From Athene noctua (lineage: Eukaryota; Chordata; Aves; Strigiformes; Strigidae): 64,000 nt of DNA. Positions 1-12,200 of this stretch are shown piece by piece. The stretch covers positions 46,992,348 to 47,056,347 of the forward strand of contig NC_134038.1 in the NCBI RefSeq assembly GCF_965140245.1, written 5' to 3'. The translations under genes and the position numbers were made by a program. The notes beneath the pieces are model-generated. The model saw nothing but the letters and a program-made list of their open reading frames with translations, ran no database searches and had not been told where the DNA came from. Numbering within the stretch: position 1 is the first letter of the stretch; every line of letters starts with the position of its first letter.

Positions 1-139
1 TTTCTTCACCGGTAATGAGTCATGTTACAGAAGATGTAGCTAATATAAGTTAGCTTTAAACAAAAGTCTGGTTGTCAAAAACACACATCTACAAACTACA
101 ACTCTTAGAACAAAAGTACTGTGCTACAGTCCTCAGAAC
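1..139 (-). other. DTNA: Start of 3' untranslated region after terminal exon e18
   Basis: Sequence downstream of the TAA at 140-142 on the minus strand. No AATAAA or ATTAAA is seen before the window edge, so the polyadenylation site lies outside. Confidence 0.55.
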
Positions 140-295
140 TTAGTTATGTGATTTTTTTGTCAAGAGACGCTGCACCTCTTGGTTCCACTCTTCTGTGAAG
201 TTTGCAGCCGAGTTTTCTTCATCATCTGTCCGAAAGCAGCTCTCCTCATCATCAGTTCTTACGTAGCTTTCGTTGTCTGTCTGACTGCAGCTTGC
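140..295 (-). CDS. DTNA: Proposed DTNA terminal exon e18: 51-residue acidic tail
   Basis: Joined to EAYQ of exon e17, the segment reads ASCSQTDNESYVRTDDEESC, then FRTDDEENSAANFTEEWNQE and VQRLLTKKSHN, with TAA at 140-142. The acceptor is ctaaacatttctcaacag and the start is phase 0, matching e17. A nearer acceptor (ctgcag before TCAGAC) was rejected because it hits a stop after ten codons. The tail has two RTDDEE motifs and an amphipathic NQEVQRLL helix-like end. YVRTDDEE resembles YVRADDEN in e17. I do not recall this tail in human alpha-dystrobrevin-1; it could be a rarer conserved isoform end or, less likely, the last exon of another gene. Confidence 0.68.
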   Translation of the reverse strand, partial: ASCSQTDNESYVRTDDEESCFRTDDEENSAANFTEEWNQEVQRLLTKKSHN

Positions 296-3200
296 CTGTT
301 GAGAAATGTTTAGGGAAGGTTTTTAAAGAGTGCTGGTTTAAGATGCTGCACTCACACAGGCAGAGCAAGTAAAGCCTCTGCCTGGTGCTTTATTGAGAGA
401 AAAAAGGAGCTGGCCAATTCTTGGGGTTATTCCTGAAAAAGTTAAAAAAGGGAAAAAGTCATTCTACGTAAGTGAGCCATAGGTATTTGAGCTGTAAACA
501 GAAACTTACAGGGCACTTGGGAAGTTGGAAACTCTTCTTAACACAGGTGAGACTGTTGCCTGCTCTGCTGTGGGACCCTGGGGTAACCAGGTTTGCACTG
601 ATAACAGATTTGCAGATGTTCCCATTTTCCCTTCCATCTACCCTTCCACGTTGCTCTATAAATAGATTATTGGCAGCTTACTTATGCATTAGTCCCCTTG
701 CACACAGTGTTTAGCCACCTAGCTAAGAGTCACTCACCATCAGAACCACCCCCTCACGTGTAAATGTCTCAACCTTAATTTACATGCTCAGGTGTATTTC
801 CCCATGTCTAGAAAGAAATGCAGTTACTTAAAAGGATGATCCTGGGTGCTCTAGCTCGTACACCTCATAATCTGCTGGTGCACCAATTTCTCCTTGATGC
901 TCCCTCTGTATCCTGAAGTATCAATAAGTACCTCACATTCCTATAAATAATGGAAGCATCAAAGTTTTAGTTGGTAATGGAAAATGCTTGATAGATGACT
1001 GCTGCTCTTTCTCAGAACTGTGTCAGGATCTGCAGTCAGGTAATTCCAGTTTTGGCATATTTACACACTTGACCCTTTCAAAGTTAAGGAGCTCATACTT
1101 TTTCTCTTGAGGTACCTCTGACAGAAAAGCAATTCGCACTGCATGAGATCTGATAATAACAGCATAAAAGACCAAACCCCACTGACATGAATTCTTTTCT
1201 ACTCATTTCAGGCATAAAGCTGGTCTACAAGATGAGAGATGAAATGCAAATTACTTCAGTAAAAAAGAGTTAAATTAAAACTGATGACTGAAGAGAGGTC
1301 AGGTAGTTTAGCTTGCTGCTTCTCCTTCCTGACACCATTTGATTGTATTAATTATTCAAGCACAAACGCTTCCATCCGATTCCTTAATACCTATGCATGC
1401 CAAACGGTATGATGATCTTAATTTAGTATCTCCTTGTGTCAGGCAGTTACAAAAGACCTAGTGTTAACATTTTTATTGATAAATGGAAAGGAAACTTGCA
1501 CTGCAAGTCTAATGAGAGGTTCATAAAAATTTTCTGAGGCATATTTTAAATGAATAGTTTTTTAAAAATCAGACAGGCATCTGCACCACTTAAGTCTGCA
1601 AACTAATTTGGAAATCTTACTAAAGGAACATTCTGCTCTTCACAATTCAGCCAAAAAATGCAAATGAAAGGCATGGAAGAGGTCAGCTCTCAGATGCCTG
1701 AGACTGATTTTCACTGAGACCAAATCAGTTTCAGGGTTATGTAAATATAGGTACATCTCATATTTCTTGATGGTATCATTATAAACCACAAGAGCAAAAT
1801 AAGAGTGGCTTGTGAAACACTGGATGCATTAAGATGCATTGCTAGTACTGTTAAGCATTTGGGTTTGCTTCAAATCTTCTGGATAAATGACTTTTCTTTG
1901 GTGGAGTGCAGAGAGGGTTATTCTAAATTCTCTCAAGGCTTCTCTCTGTTCCACAGCCAGCCTTGGGATAGAGAGATTTTCATACAAGAAATAATGAGTA
2001 CTAATGAACCTCAGAGCTATAAATTCATTGCAGCATTTTGGAAATGCCAGAATTAATTCCAAGTTAAGACTCATATGATTCATCATGTTATAAAACTGTG
2101 CCTTGACTTTTTTTTAATAACTTAATTCACAGGTTCTTTTCTGTTACTTATCATTCAGCGATTTTCAAAAAACATCCCTACCACTTGTGTAATTTTAGAA
2201 TTAAATTCACAAAACTGAAGCTGCTTCTTCCCAGTCAACTCGGTCACAGTTTTTCTACAGCTTTTTTATGCCTACATGCTAAAAAGAGGAGGATTTAAGG
2301 ACAAAAATAAAGAGGAAAACCAAAATATAGCAGAGTGAATGTAGCAGACATTTTTGAAGATTGCTGTGCTGTCAGCCTGCTGTTATTTTCAAATGGAATG
2401 GTCCACATAATGCTGTTTTTTATGTATTTGTTCAGAAAAGAAAAACCAAAAGAGATGCTGACTCATCTGGTTGTGCAAGTGCAGTATGACTTATGGGTGT
2501 GAGCAGTTCATCTAGTGTCTGTATCTTCTTCACCACTGCATTGCTGACTTTTAGGAGGAAGAGGCTGAAGAAACTGGGCTTGCTGGGGCTGGGGCAGAGG
2601 TGGCAAGGGAGGATCAGTTAGCAGCTATTTGAAAGGCAGTTATAAGGATAACAAAGCCAAAATCTTATTGGCAGTGCTGAAGTGCACAAAAAGGACAAAT
2701 CACATTTTGGGAGGTTCAAGTTGGACATTAGGAAAAAATAAAAAACATGTGGAGGGTGGCACTGCACTGGGGGGCATGCCCAGAGATGTGAAATTTCCAT
2801 CTGTGGAGGTTTTAGTCTTTGCTAGAGAAAGTCACGGCTGACATGGTTCTGTGTTGGAGCTGGACCTGTGTCAGGTGGGAGACTGGACCAAATGGCCTCC
2901 CGAGGGTCCAATCAACCAACTCACCTACACCTCTGTGACCTCCTGGCATGAAGCCCATGCTAGGAATGAACCGCAGTGCATGAGCCAGTCAGCTCTCATT
3001 AGCAGTGTTTGGGGCCCTACAGCCAAAGAGAAGCCAGGGCACAGCTGGGAGATGTGACTCGGGCAGTGGGCACAGCAAATCTGACACCCACACACCCATT
3101 AACTGTGGGCTAGTTACCTGACTTGGACCCTGAGCTACAGATCCTATGTCCCATCCTTCCCAAACAGTAAATGCCCAGGTCCATGTCGCAAAGGGCAGAA

Positions 3201-6200
3201 AATGTCAATGGCCAGTGAAAGTAGCTCTAAAATCTTATTTCCTTCCCAGAAAAAAATGGAGAGCAGTGCAATTGTGTCTTCACAGCACTTAAATCGTCTG
3301 TGCTCTTTGGCTTAACCAAGAGCCCTTCTCACAGCGGCACACTGGGTGGGACGGGACTGATCACACCATCTCCCTCGGCCCATCGGTTTTATCACCTGAC
3401 ATTTGGCAATATTCCCAAACTCTGCTGCCAAACATGAAAACAGAGTTTGGAGAAAAAGGGAGAAGGTGAGAAGAACGTGAAAGTGTCACTCCTTAAGACT
3501 TCTGTCTTGGAAAAATAGCCAGGTTGAATAAATAATAATTTAACAATGCATTCATATGAAAAAGCTGAAGGGATTTGGGGGTCTTCTGTTTGAAAAATTT
3601 CTCCCTGTTTCCATACAAACCATTCAGTCATTTTTGCAATGGAAAATGACACCCCTGGCCACCCAAAGCCTCAGACCCCACAGTTTGTGTCATAAGGTTT
3701 AGAGCAAGTGAAAGGGTTTGGGGTGGGAATGGAACCGTGTCTTCAACTTATATTATGTTTTTGTCAACATAGAAAAAATGTGATCACAATTAAAAAATTG
3801 AGAATGAAACCTCTAATAAAGACTCCTCCCTATACTCCTTTTCAGGTGGATGCATTAGGTCTGATATTTATTAGCTTTTCACACCTCCATTTCTGTTATA
3901 ATAATGCATATAAATGAATTAGACATGACCAACTAACACGTTGCTATATCAGCACTAAAAAAGCATTGCTTTAGAAAATTTAGGAAATTGGAGGTCTCAC
4001 GGGAACATGTCCACTGCACAAGTCAACAGCTCTTCATTGAAAATGACAATTTTTTAACCACTTTCAGAGATGGAAGCTTTCTGCTCCCATTGACCACCCT
4101 TGGCAAAAAAAGGAACTGCTATCAGGGAGATAAAGGCAAAATAACATCAAAGATACACATTCACCTAATTTCAAGATCTGCCTAGAGCCTGCTGAAAACA
4201 AGCTCAAAATCACTGTTACTCTATTAAAAATAAGTGGTATTAAGTACATTTAACATGAAAAGTAAACTGAAAACATGATTAAATTATGTTTTATATATTA
4301 CTGGAGCCACTTGGTCTCTTGGGAATTTGCTTTAATAGATGTTATTTCAAAATCAGTTCTAAAGAATTGTACATAGCACTTTAAAAAATGCAAATAGAAT
4401 GTAAAAAGCCTTAATCCACTGCCATCAACACCACTTTCCGTGACTGATGAATGAGGAAATGAACAAAACTCTGTGGCTGGCCACCAGTGGCAATATCACT
4501 CACAAGAAGCTACAATAAACTGATTCTATTTTCCCCACCTTCTTTTAAATAAGAACAAATGTAATACTGTTGTGAGATAAAAAAGTCTGTTGGTTTTTTG
4601 CCTCATGTGGCTATCTAGGCAGTATAACACTGACTGTAGTTGTATTATCTTTGATTGATTAATATTACCTTAGAAGCGAAGTCTTGACGCAATTGCTAAG
4701 CTTCAAGCAAGAAGCCAATGTAAACAAAAAAAGCCCTTTAGATATCATGACTGGTATGAACAATTCTGGATTTAATTTTCCAAGGCTATGAAATATTAGT
4801 ATCAAATACAATGCACAAGACACTTTACTCTTCTATATTCACAAAAGAGTGAATCTTGAGAAGACTAAGCTATGCTTATCACATGCAGATGTATTTATCA
4901 CAACGTACTATAATACAGAGTTTGTTTTTGTGGATGTAGGTGAAGTGCCAAGTTCACTGATTTCTGTTGCTAATTTCAATAGGGCCAGGCTTTTACAGCT
5001 GCTGGGAGTGTTTCAGTCTTCAGTACTGGCTGAAGGGCTCCCCTGGGAGCTAAGAGTTTCACTATGGAATTAATGAGAGCGCAGTGCTTTAAAAAATTTC
5101 TTATTGATGGGATTTCATAAAGTTTCAAAAGCATCCAGAAGATGAGGTAGTAGCTCCATCTCAGATCTCTAATTTCAGACAGGATACATATTTTGAAGCA
5201 AGCTAGGCTGTACAGCAGTATGCATTTCCCCACATCACCATGTTAACACTGCTTCCTAACATAAAAGGAAACCTTAAGTAGGATTGTCTGAGCTTTATAA
5301 TACTAATGAAAAGTATTTTTTTTCACTAAATATTGCAAAAGGTTTGTCTGAAGGCTACTATCTGTTAAAGTAATAGTTATTCATAATTGTAATTAAGTTA
5401 CATATAACATTTCCACTATATACATAGCCATACACACATACATTGTTCTTGAAAGATCTATTTTCCTTTTCATGTGACCTGACCTATAACTGACAACTGC
5501 AACATAACAGAAGAAGAAAACTTATTTTTCTGGCTGTCAATATTTAGAAAATTCTACATGGCTCATGTTTTTAACAAGGCTACTGAGAAAATGAATCTAA
5601 CCTGAGGGGCAATGTTAGGAGAATTTTTATGAGCAGTTATTTGGTGTTTATAGTACTCTGGGTATTGCCATTTATTTGCTTTTCACATCCATTTATTCGG
5701 CTTTAGCTGCCAGAGACACTGAGACAGATGCTTCAGAAATACCTAACAGCTTTTAACATCGAAGACTGGCAGCTGCTTACACAAGGTCTACACTTTAACA
5801 TCCAAACTACTGTTGTCAGAAGTTGCAAACCCCTTGAAACGGGGTCAAATTTTGACATCAAAATTGCCATATAAATAAGGAGGTCAATCATAAAAGACGG
5901 CATACAAAATCAAACAATGTGAATTCCTGCTAAAGTGTGCACAGGCTAGTTCACTGGTTTTGCTTATCGGAACATGACCCTGCTCCCAACTTGAAGTGCC
6001 CATTTGATAGTTGACCTTTGGTTGCCTTTAGTTCTGGCTTTGAGGAAGAGACTCAGTTTCCAGACCAGAGTTAGACCCCTATTTTGATTTTGCCTCCCTT
6101 TTGGGCCCTGTTACCCCATGGTTCAGTGTCACAGTAGGATGGACAGCATCATCTCACTGCCACCTCCACAGCGAGGCACTGCACTCTCCTAGGAAGTCAG

Positions 6201-9200
6201 AAATGCAGAGTCCACAGCTTCAGATGAGGCAAGAGGGAAGTGTGTGGTCTCCCATTTCCTGAGTTCAGAGTAACAGGCTACTTCATGAAAATAGCCATGG
6301 CCTGTGTTCCAGAATAAAAACACAATTGCTGAACTTGACGTTAAACTCAGTGATGCAACTGTTATGTTGGCACGTGTAAGGAACATGACGTATGTGCCAA
6401 CAGGGAATTTATAGACCTTCTTGCCTTATCTCTGAATTGCCAGACTCTAGCTAGTAGCGGAGCACCTTGCACTTTGGATTGGGGCATTTTAGACTTCCAC
6501 AACACATCTGAAGACATCTCCATGGTTAAGCAGCTGGTGGATTGTTTTCTTTAATGTTTGCCTAACTCCTGTTTTACACACTAGAGTAGATGTTCCAGTC
6601 TCACCAGGAATTATTTATTTCAGTTATCCTAGGAAGACTAAAGCACTCTAAGGAATTGAATTCAGATCCCCTGAAATGTAATCCGATTCCTTATCTTCTG
6701 GATAAGGTTTCTCTTTACTGGCTAATATATCTGTCATCATGCCCAGGGATGAAAAGCCCACATTCTCACTCTTACAGTCAACAAAAGAAGATAAAAAGGG
6801 TGGTGGCTTAACAGGAATCCTCAGGACTAGGACTACATTTCAAAAAATAAGGAATGATTTAGAGAGATTCCTAGGCATCCTAACATAGGTTAAAAGGAGA
6901 AAGAAACAGCATCATCACATGCACTCAGGCAGCACAAGGTGCACTGCAACTGAAATACACATTATAAGGATTAAATCCAAACATTCTTCTAAATTATAAT
7001 GATACTTACTTGAGAGGAGAGATAGAAGGATATTGCACTCAACTTTGCAAACTGACCTGTAGATAACAAAGGACAGAAAACAAGAAGATGACACATTAAG
7101 CCAGTGAGCAGCCAGGCAGTGTATTATTCTGAAGAAAGCCATGCACAAGCCTAGAAATAAAGGGAGCAGCTATGGACCCAGAAAGTAAACCCAGTGAAAA
7201 GTGTCTTACACAACACATCCAGCAAAAGACTGTAACAAGAACACAACTGGTAGCAGATGTGGGAGGATAAGCACTGTTAGCATTTATACTTGTGCACTAA
7301 ATGTGTTTTTTTTCTGGTACTTGTTATTTACAACATGCTTAAAAAAAAAAAAAAAAAAGAGAAAGAAGCCTCCTTTGAGGTTCCCTGTCCCATATTTCCT
7401 TGTGTATCTTGGGTTTTCTGCTCATACTTTAATACTAATTTAGAGTTTAGCTTGAGAATCTTACTTGGAGGCAAGGTGACACGAAATAACAGGAGTGGGT
7501 TTTGACCAACCATCTTCCATGCTATACTACATCTACATGTTTTTCTAAATGTGCTGCTTTTACACAAAGTGAGACATGTAAGAACATAAAAATGGTTACC
7601 ATATTGTTACTGAGGTTACCATTCTGTAATGTTAGTAGGAGTTCCTCCTCACAGATTTTTTCAGTTGACAATTGCATTACGATAGCTACAGCCACCAGCT
7701 TTTTTTGGCTATCCAGATGAATGCAGTGTACATGTGAGTACAAATAGTAAAATAGCCTGTAATAAATTCCAATGGTTTGATGCAGAATGAGAATAGTTGA
7801 CCTGGCCACTGTTCAACAGTATACCCTAAACAGAAATTTCCCAATTTTGCTTTGGTTTTGCAAGTAGAAAGTTGTGTCTTTATGAGACTACTCAGTGATA
7901 CTAGTAGAAAAAGGAATAGAATAGCAAAATACCACAAATTAACTGCAAAGCCCACAGAACAAGCCAAAGCCAAAGCACATGTCTCAAACCAATATATGAC
8001 ACTATCCAACCAACTCCTAATCCTCCTAGTGGTCCCTACTAACTTAAAACCTTTTCTTGCTTCCTTTAAGCCTGTTCCCTAATTGAAAGGGCATCAGACA
8101 TACTGGGAAGGACTTCTCACGCATTGCATGCTTTGGGTCTGTGGTTATCAACTAAAAATAGTTTCTACTTACAAGTCACTACTGTCTAATCATCACCTGA
8201 TAGGAGCTGACAATCTCACAGACAGTGAAATACATCATGAAATTTCTTTTGGAAAAATGCTATTAAACAGAACTTGCCTTGAATGAGGACTTTCTGTTCC
8301 CTCAGTGAATACATTTTCAAAGAAAAAAGCCCTTCTCTTTTTTTTTTTTTTTTTTTTTCCCCTCAATGAAAAAAAAAATTGTGCAAAACAATGGGGAACA
8401 AAGTTCACCTGGGTGTAGTCTTGGCTGACCCAAATTCAAAAGGATTTTGATTCTGACATTAATATGGAGATTTCCTTCTCTTCTTCTGGGAATGTTGTTG
8501 GAAGACAAGTGGAAAAGCTCTATTTCACTGAAGCAAGAGTAGCACCCAGTTCTACTGAGCGACATGTATAACGTCTACTGCACAATGAATGTCTTTATTT
8601 TGCAGTGCACATGCATACCCAGCTTTGTGCATGTACAAAATCCTGTTGTAACTTGTGAAACTCATGTAAAACTGTTGCCATATATTGTACTTCCATACTG
8701 TAATCAAAGTACAGTCAAATTGGTCTATCGTTCTTTCTGGAGAAATGGCATTTTTATCAGCAATAACAACATTTTATTATTTGATGCTTGACAGCTGTCA
8801 CCATCCTGTTCAGAAGTTTAAAGGCTGCCATTTTTGCCATTTCCTACCCTGGATAAAAAATTGTGACAAAACACCCATGTCACCCACTGTTGCCTTAGTA
8901 GATAGTCTATAACAATTCTGCTCCTGTTATGTCTTTAAAGACCTTTGCAATGAAATGCAACATCAAGTTCAAAACTACCTGCAATTTTGATATGAGTCAA
9001 CGAACAAGACTAACTTATCCTAGCAGGTTTTCAGAAAAGAAGACCAAAAGAGCAGTCATTCTTCATTAGATCACAAGCCTGTCAGTCTCAGATTCTTCTC
9101 TCCAAAGTGACTGGTAGCGGACACTAGAGAAAAACTACCAGAAAAAAAGGCTACCACAAAAAACTACCACAAAAAAAGATGTTAACTCCCAGCAGTCAGC

Positions 9201-12200
9201 AGTTCAAGGAATTCCTGACCAGAAGGTGCTTTTGAACCTCATTTCCATACACCTGATCTCTCAGTACCTGCTTAATTCTTCTTTTAGCCCATTTATACTT
9301 CTCGTCTCTGTTACATGCTGTAGTGGTTGAGTTCCAAATTTTAACTGATCACCACGTGGGAAAACAGTTATTTTTGCTTGCTTCACCTCTGCTCCCAAGT
9401 AACTGAACTGGGTGTTCCCCCCCTACTGACATCAGAAGTAATGAATTTTATATTAGGATGATCCAAGTCAGAATAATTTACAAACTGGCCATAATCCATT
9501 ACAGCACACAGAAGTGGAGACCATTACACAGATAGGACATGATATCTACAGAATGCCATCTCCCCTTCGCAAATCTCCTTTACTCAGACTCTTAAACTAA
9601 TGCCCTTTGAAAACTTTCTTGAGGTGTTTAATGACAAATCCCCAGACTTCTCTGTACTAGGTGCTTGTTGAATACATGGTCCCCTGGGATACAATTCATT
9701 CCTCCCCTTCCAGATTATGACAGTGACAATGACACAGAGACCCCACTTGAGTGGAGAAACCGTAGGGAATGTTTTTCACTACTGAAGAAAAAAAACCCAA
9801 CAAAATTTAGCAAGAGCTAAGCTTAGCATCAGCAACCAGTCTCTATGATATGGAGCTCTGAGGTCTATGTGACTTGGCAGGCACTGGCAGAGAACAAGTT
9901 CAGAGGCAACTCTGGCCCACCTGATGCTCCGGTAAGCTTAATGATTACTGTTGTGTGCCTCAGGCAGTGTGGTCTTCCTGGATATGCACAGGGACTAGAG
10001 ACATGTGTGTCTATGGAAGAGAACAACAGTAGTTTTTGGAATGTGGCTACTCTAGTAACTGAGAAGAGATCGTGCCCCAGGGCCCATGATGGGTTAATAA
10101 GGGCACTGGGCAGCTGTGGCACATTATGGTTTCTCACTTATGGTCATGTATGGACAGCTCCCGTCTTCTCCCACCTGGTATGCCTCATCCTGCAGCTTCT
10201 GCTTCAGGTACTCCTCCATCTTCAGTTCATTCTCCAGCTGGCGGACAGAGTCATTCTCATAATTTTCATCATCTGCTCTGACATAGGGGTCTCCATCTTC
10301 TGTAACCCTGAAGACAATTATTAATAAATAGCCTCCTGAGATGAATGACATTCAGATTCAATAAAACTTCCCTTTATTGTAAGCTATGAAGACAGCGGGA
10401 TACTTTTAGTCCAACCACATGTTCCATCAGTTAGTATTTTTCTGGCAGTGGAAAACACTTCTGCTATTTCCCCTCTCCAGTGGCCTGGTATTGATACAGT
10501 AGACCAAAGGGGATATTCTGCTGAAGGCATTCTAGGGGTACAACCCTACAGACATGATTAACAGAAGCCTTCAATAACTTCTTTGAGAGTGATACGAAGG
10601 GTAAGAGGTTGACCTAAAAATAACTGGAAAGATGCCTATAGTCTTTGAAAGGAAGATTCACATTCTAAAAATAAATGGGTTTGCTGATCAATTTGATTGG
10701 TCAATAAAAAGCACTGTCTTTTCCAGTTAAAAACTTATCTTTTTCCAGTGGGCTCCTACAGGTGCCTCAGTCTGGATGAGCAGGGAATAGGACTGCAGAG
10801 CCTGTTAGGGAGTACAGCTGTCACATAGCCTCCATGCTGCCCAGGCGTACCAGACTGGATGTGAGACAGCTCACTCCTGAGGGCATCCTAAGTTCTGGCT
10901 TTTATTGTTTACAGAGCTTACTACTACCTAACTATGAAGCTGTCCTCACTTGGATTTAGGCATTTTTTTGGCAATCAAATAGTTGAGAGGGAGAGAAAAT
11001 ATTAAATGCTGCATATTGTTTTCAACAGAAAAAGAATGAGATTAGGAGCAGGTACCCACATGTCACTGCGGATGGAGCCGGTGGCAGCGGCGCTGTGGAG
11101 GTACCCTGGCTTCCGGGCATGGATCTGCGCAAGGAAAGCCTTCTCAGACGTTGGGGATGGAACGAGGTCATCAAAATGAGTTCGTCCAAATTCAGAATCC
11201 ACATTGCTTTCTGTCTCGCTGCCCACTTCTGTGAGGCAAAAGGCGACACTTTTCCATGTAACTCTCACAATAGTCAGTATACTTGCCTATTTTTCTAAGC
11301 CTTTCTCTGCCTTTCCAACTTAGAATGCCACCTCCTCATAGCACATAACATATATCTGCAGAGCTAATAGTTGTCTTCTTATGGTGGGAAAGAATAGTGA
11401 AGCTTTTGCTTATCTTGGTTATTTTCATGAGAGTACTACAGACTGGATTTTACAACAGGTCCTCTAAGTTCTACACTGAACGAAATTTCTAAAGAGTGAA
11501 ATCCTGCTCCACATGGAATCACAAACTTACTTCTCAAAGTTTTCACTGTATCCAGCTGCACCTGTACGTCCATGGCTGTCAGAACTGCTGTATTCCTGAA
11601 GCTGCTATTTAGGGATTTTTTTTCTAAAAGCATAAAAAGCCTTAAAGATACATTACACTGCTTTTTTGTTGGTTTATAGTTTCCTACCTCTCATTTTATC
11701 AAATATATGTGAAATGTCAATGTGGTGACTATCCACCCTCGTTAGCCTCACTCACCAGAATTTAGTTCTTTTACCAAAGAAGACATGGTGTTGGTGATTG
11801 AATCTGCTGCCACCAGCAAATCATTTCTTAAGTTTCGTCTTGCACCTGAAGCAAGAGACAGACAAAACACAGTGTTAATATTATTCACAAGGCATATGTT
11901 TTCCTGTTGAAAGCAGTTTTAACCCTGCTGAAAGCTGCCATTGTGACAATTCAGGGTATCAAAAGTTCTTACGAGGGACACGTGCAGAAGAGTTCTCTGC
12001 AGAATGGCCTCATTTACTTATGCTGCATGAAAGAGCAGAAGCCTACCCTCATGCTTCATTTAATCACAATGCCAGATATGTGAAGATTATTCATTGCCAT
12101 CAAGCTTGCATTTGTGTGGTGACACCAGCAGACCAGGCCTGGAAGATTAAATCCAGCGTGAACTCATTTACAATGTCTATGGGGGAGGAGGGAAGAAATG

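Larger units (their letters stand above)
296..10123 (-). other. DTNA: Last intron, or region downstream of the read-through end
   Basis: No convincing exon on either strand was found here. The open frames are short, lack splice context and show no recognisable protein. The stretch holds a CR1 fragment near 2540-2945, an A18 tract at 7341-7358, a T21 tract at 8338-8358 and a short CTACCACA-type repeat near 9130-9178. AATAAA on the minus strand at 8594-8599 and ATTAAA at 9627-9632 could serve the read-through transcript. Confidence 0.8.

Noticed and set aside
274..284. Nearer acceptor (ctgcag) for the terminal exon
   Set aside because: Starting at 284 puts the frame out and gives a stop after ten codons, while the acceptor before 295 keeps 51 open codons.
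140..295. Terminal exon as the end of the next gene rather than DTNA
   Set aside because: In mammals the next gene in this direction is, as I recall, MAPRE2, whose C-terminus this does not resemble. In-frame joining and the shared YVRxDDE motif favour DTNA, although not conclusively.
9845..10324. 159-codon open frame on the + strand
   Set aside because: It lies over exon e17 and its flanks and is the antisense shadow of real coding sequence; no recognisable domain.
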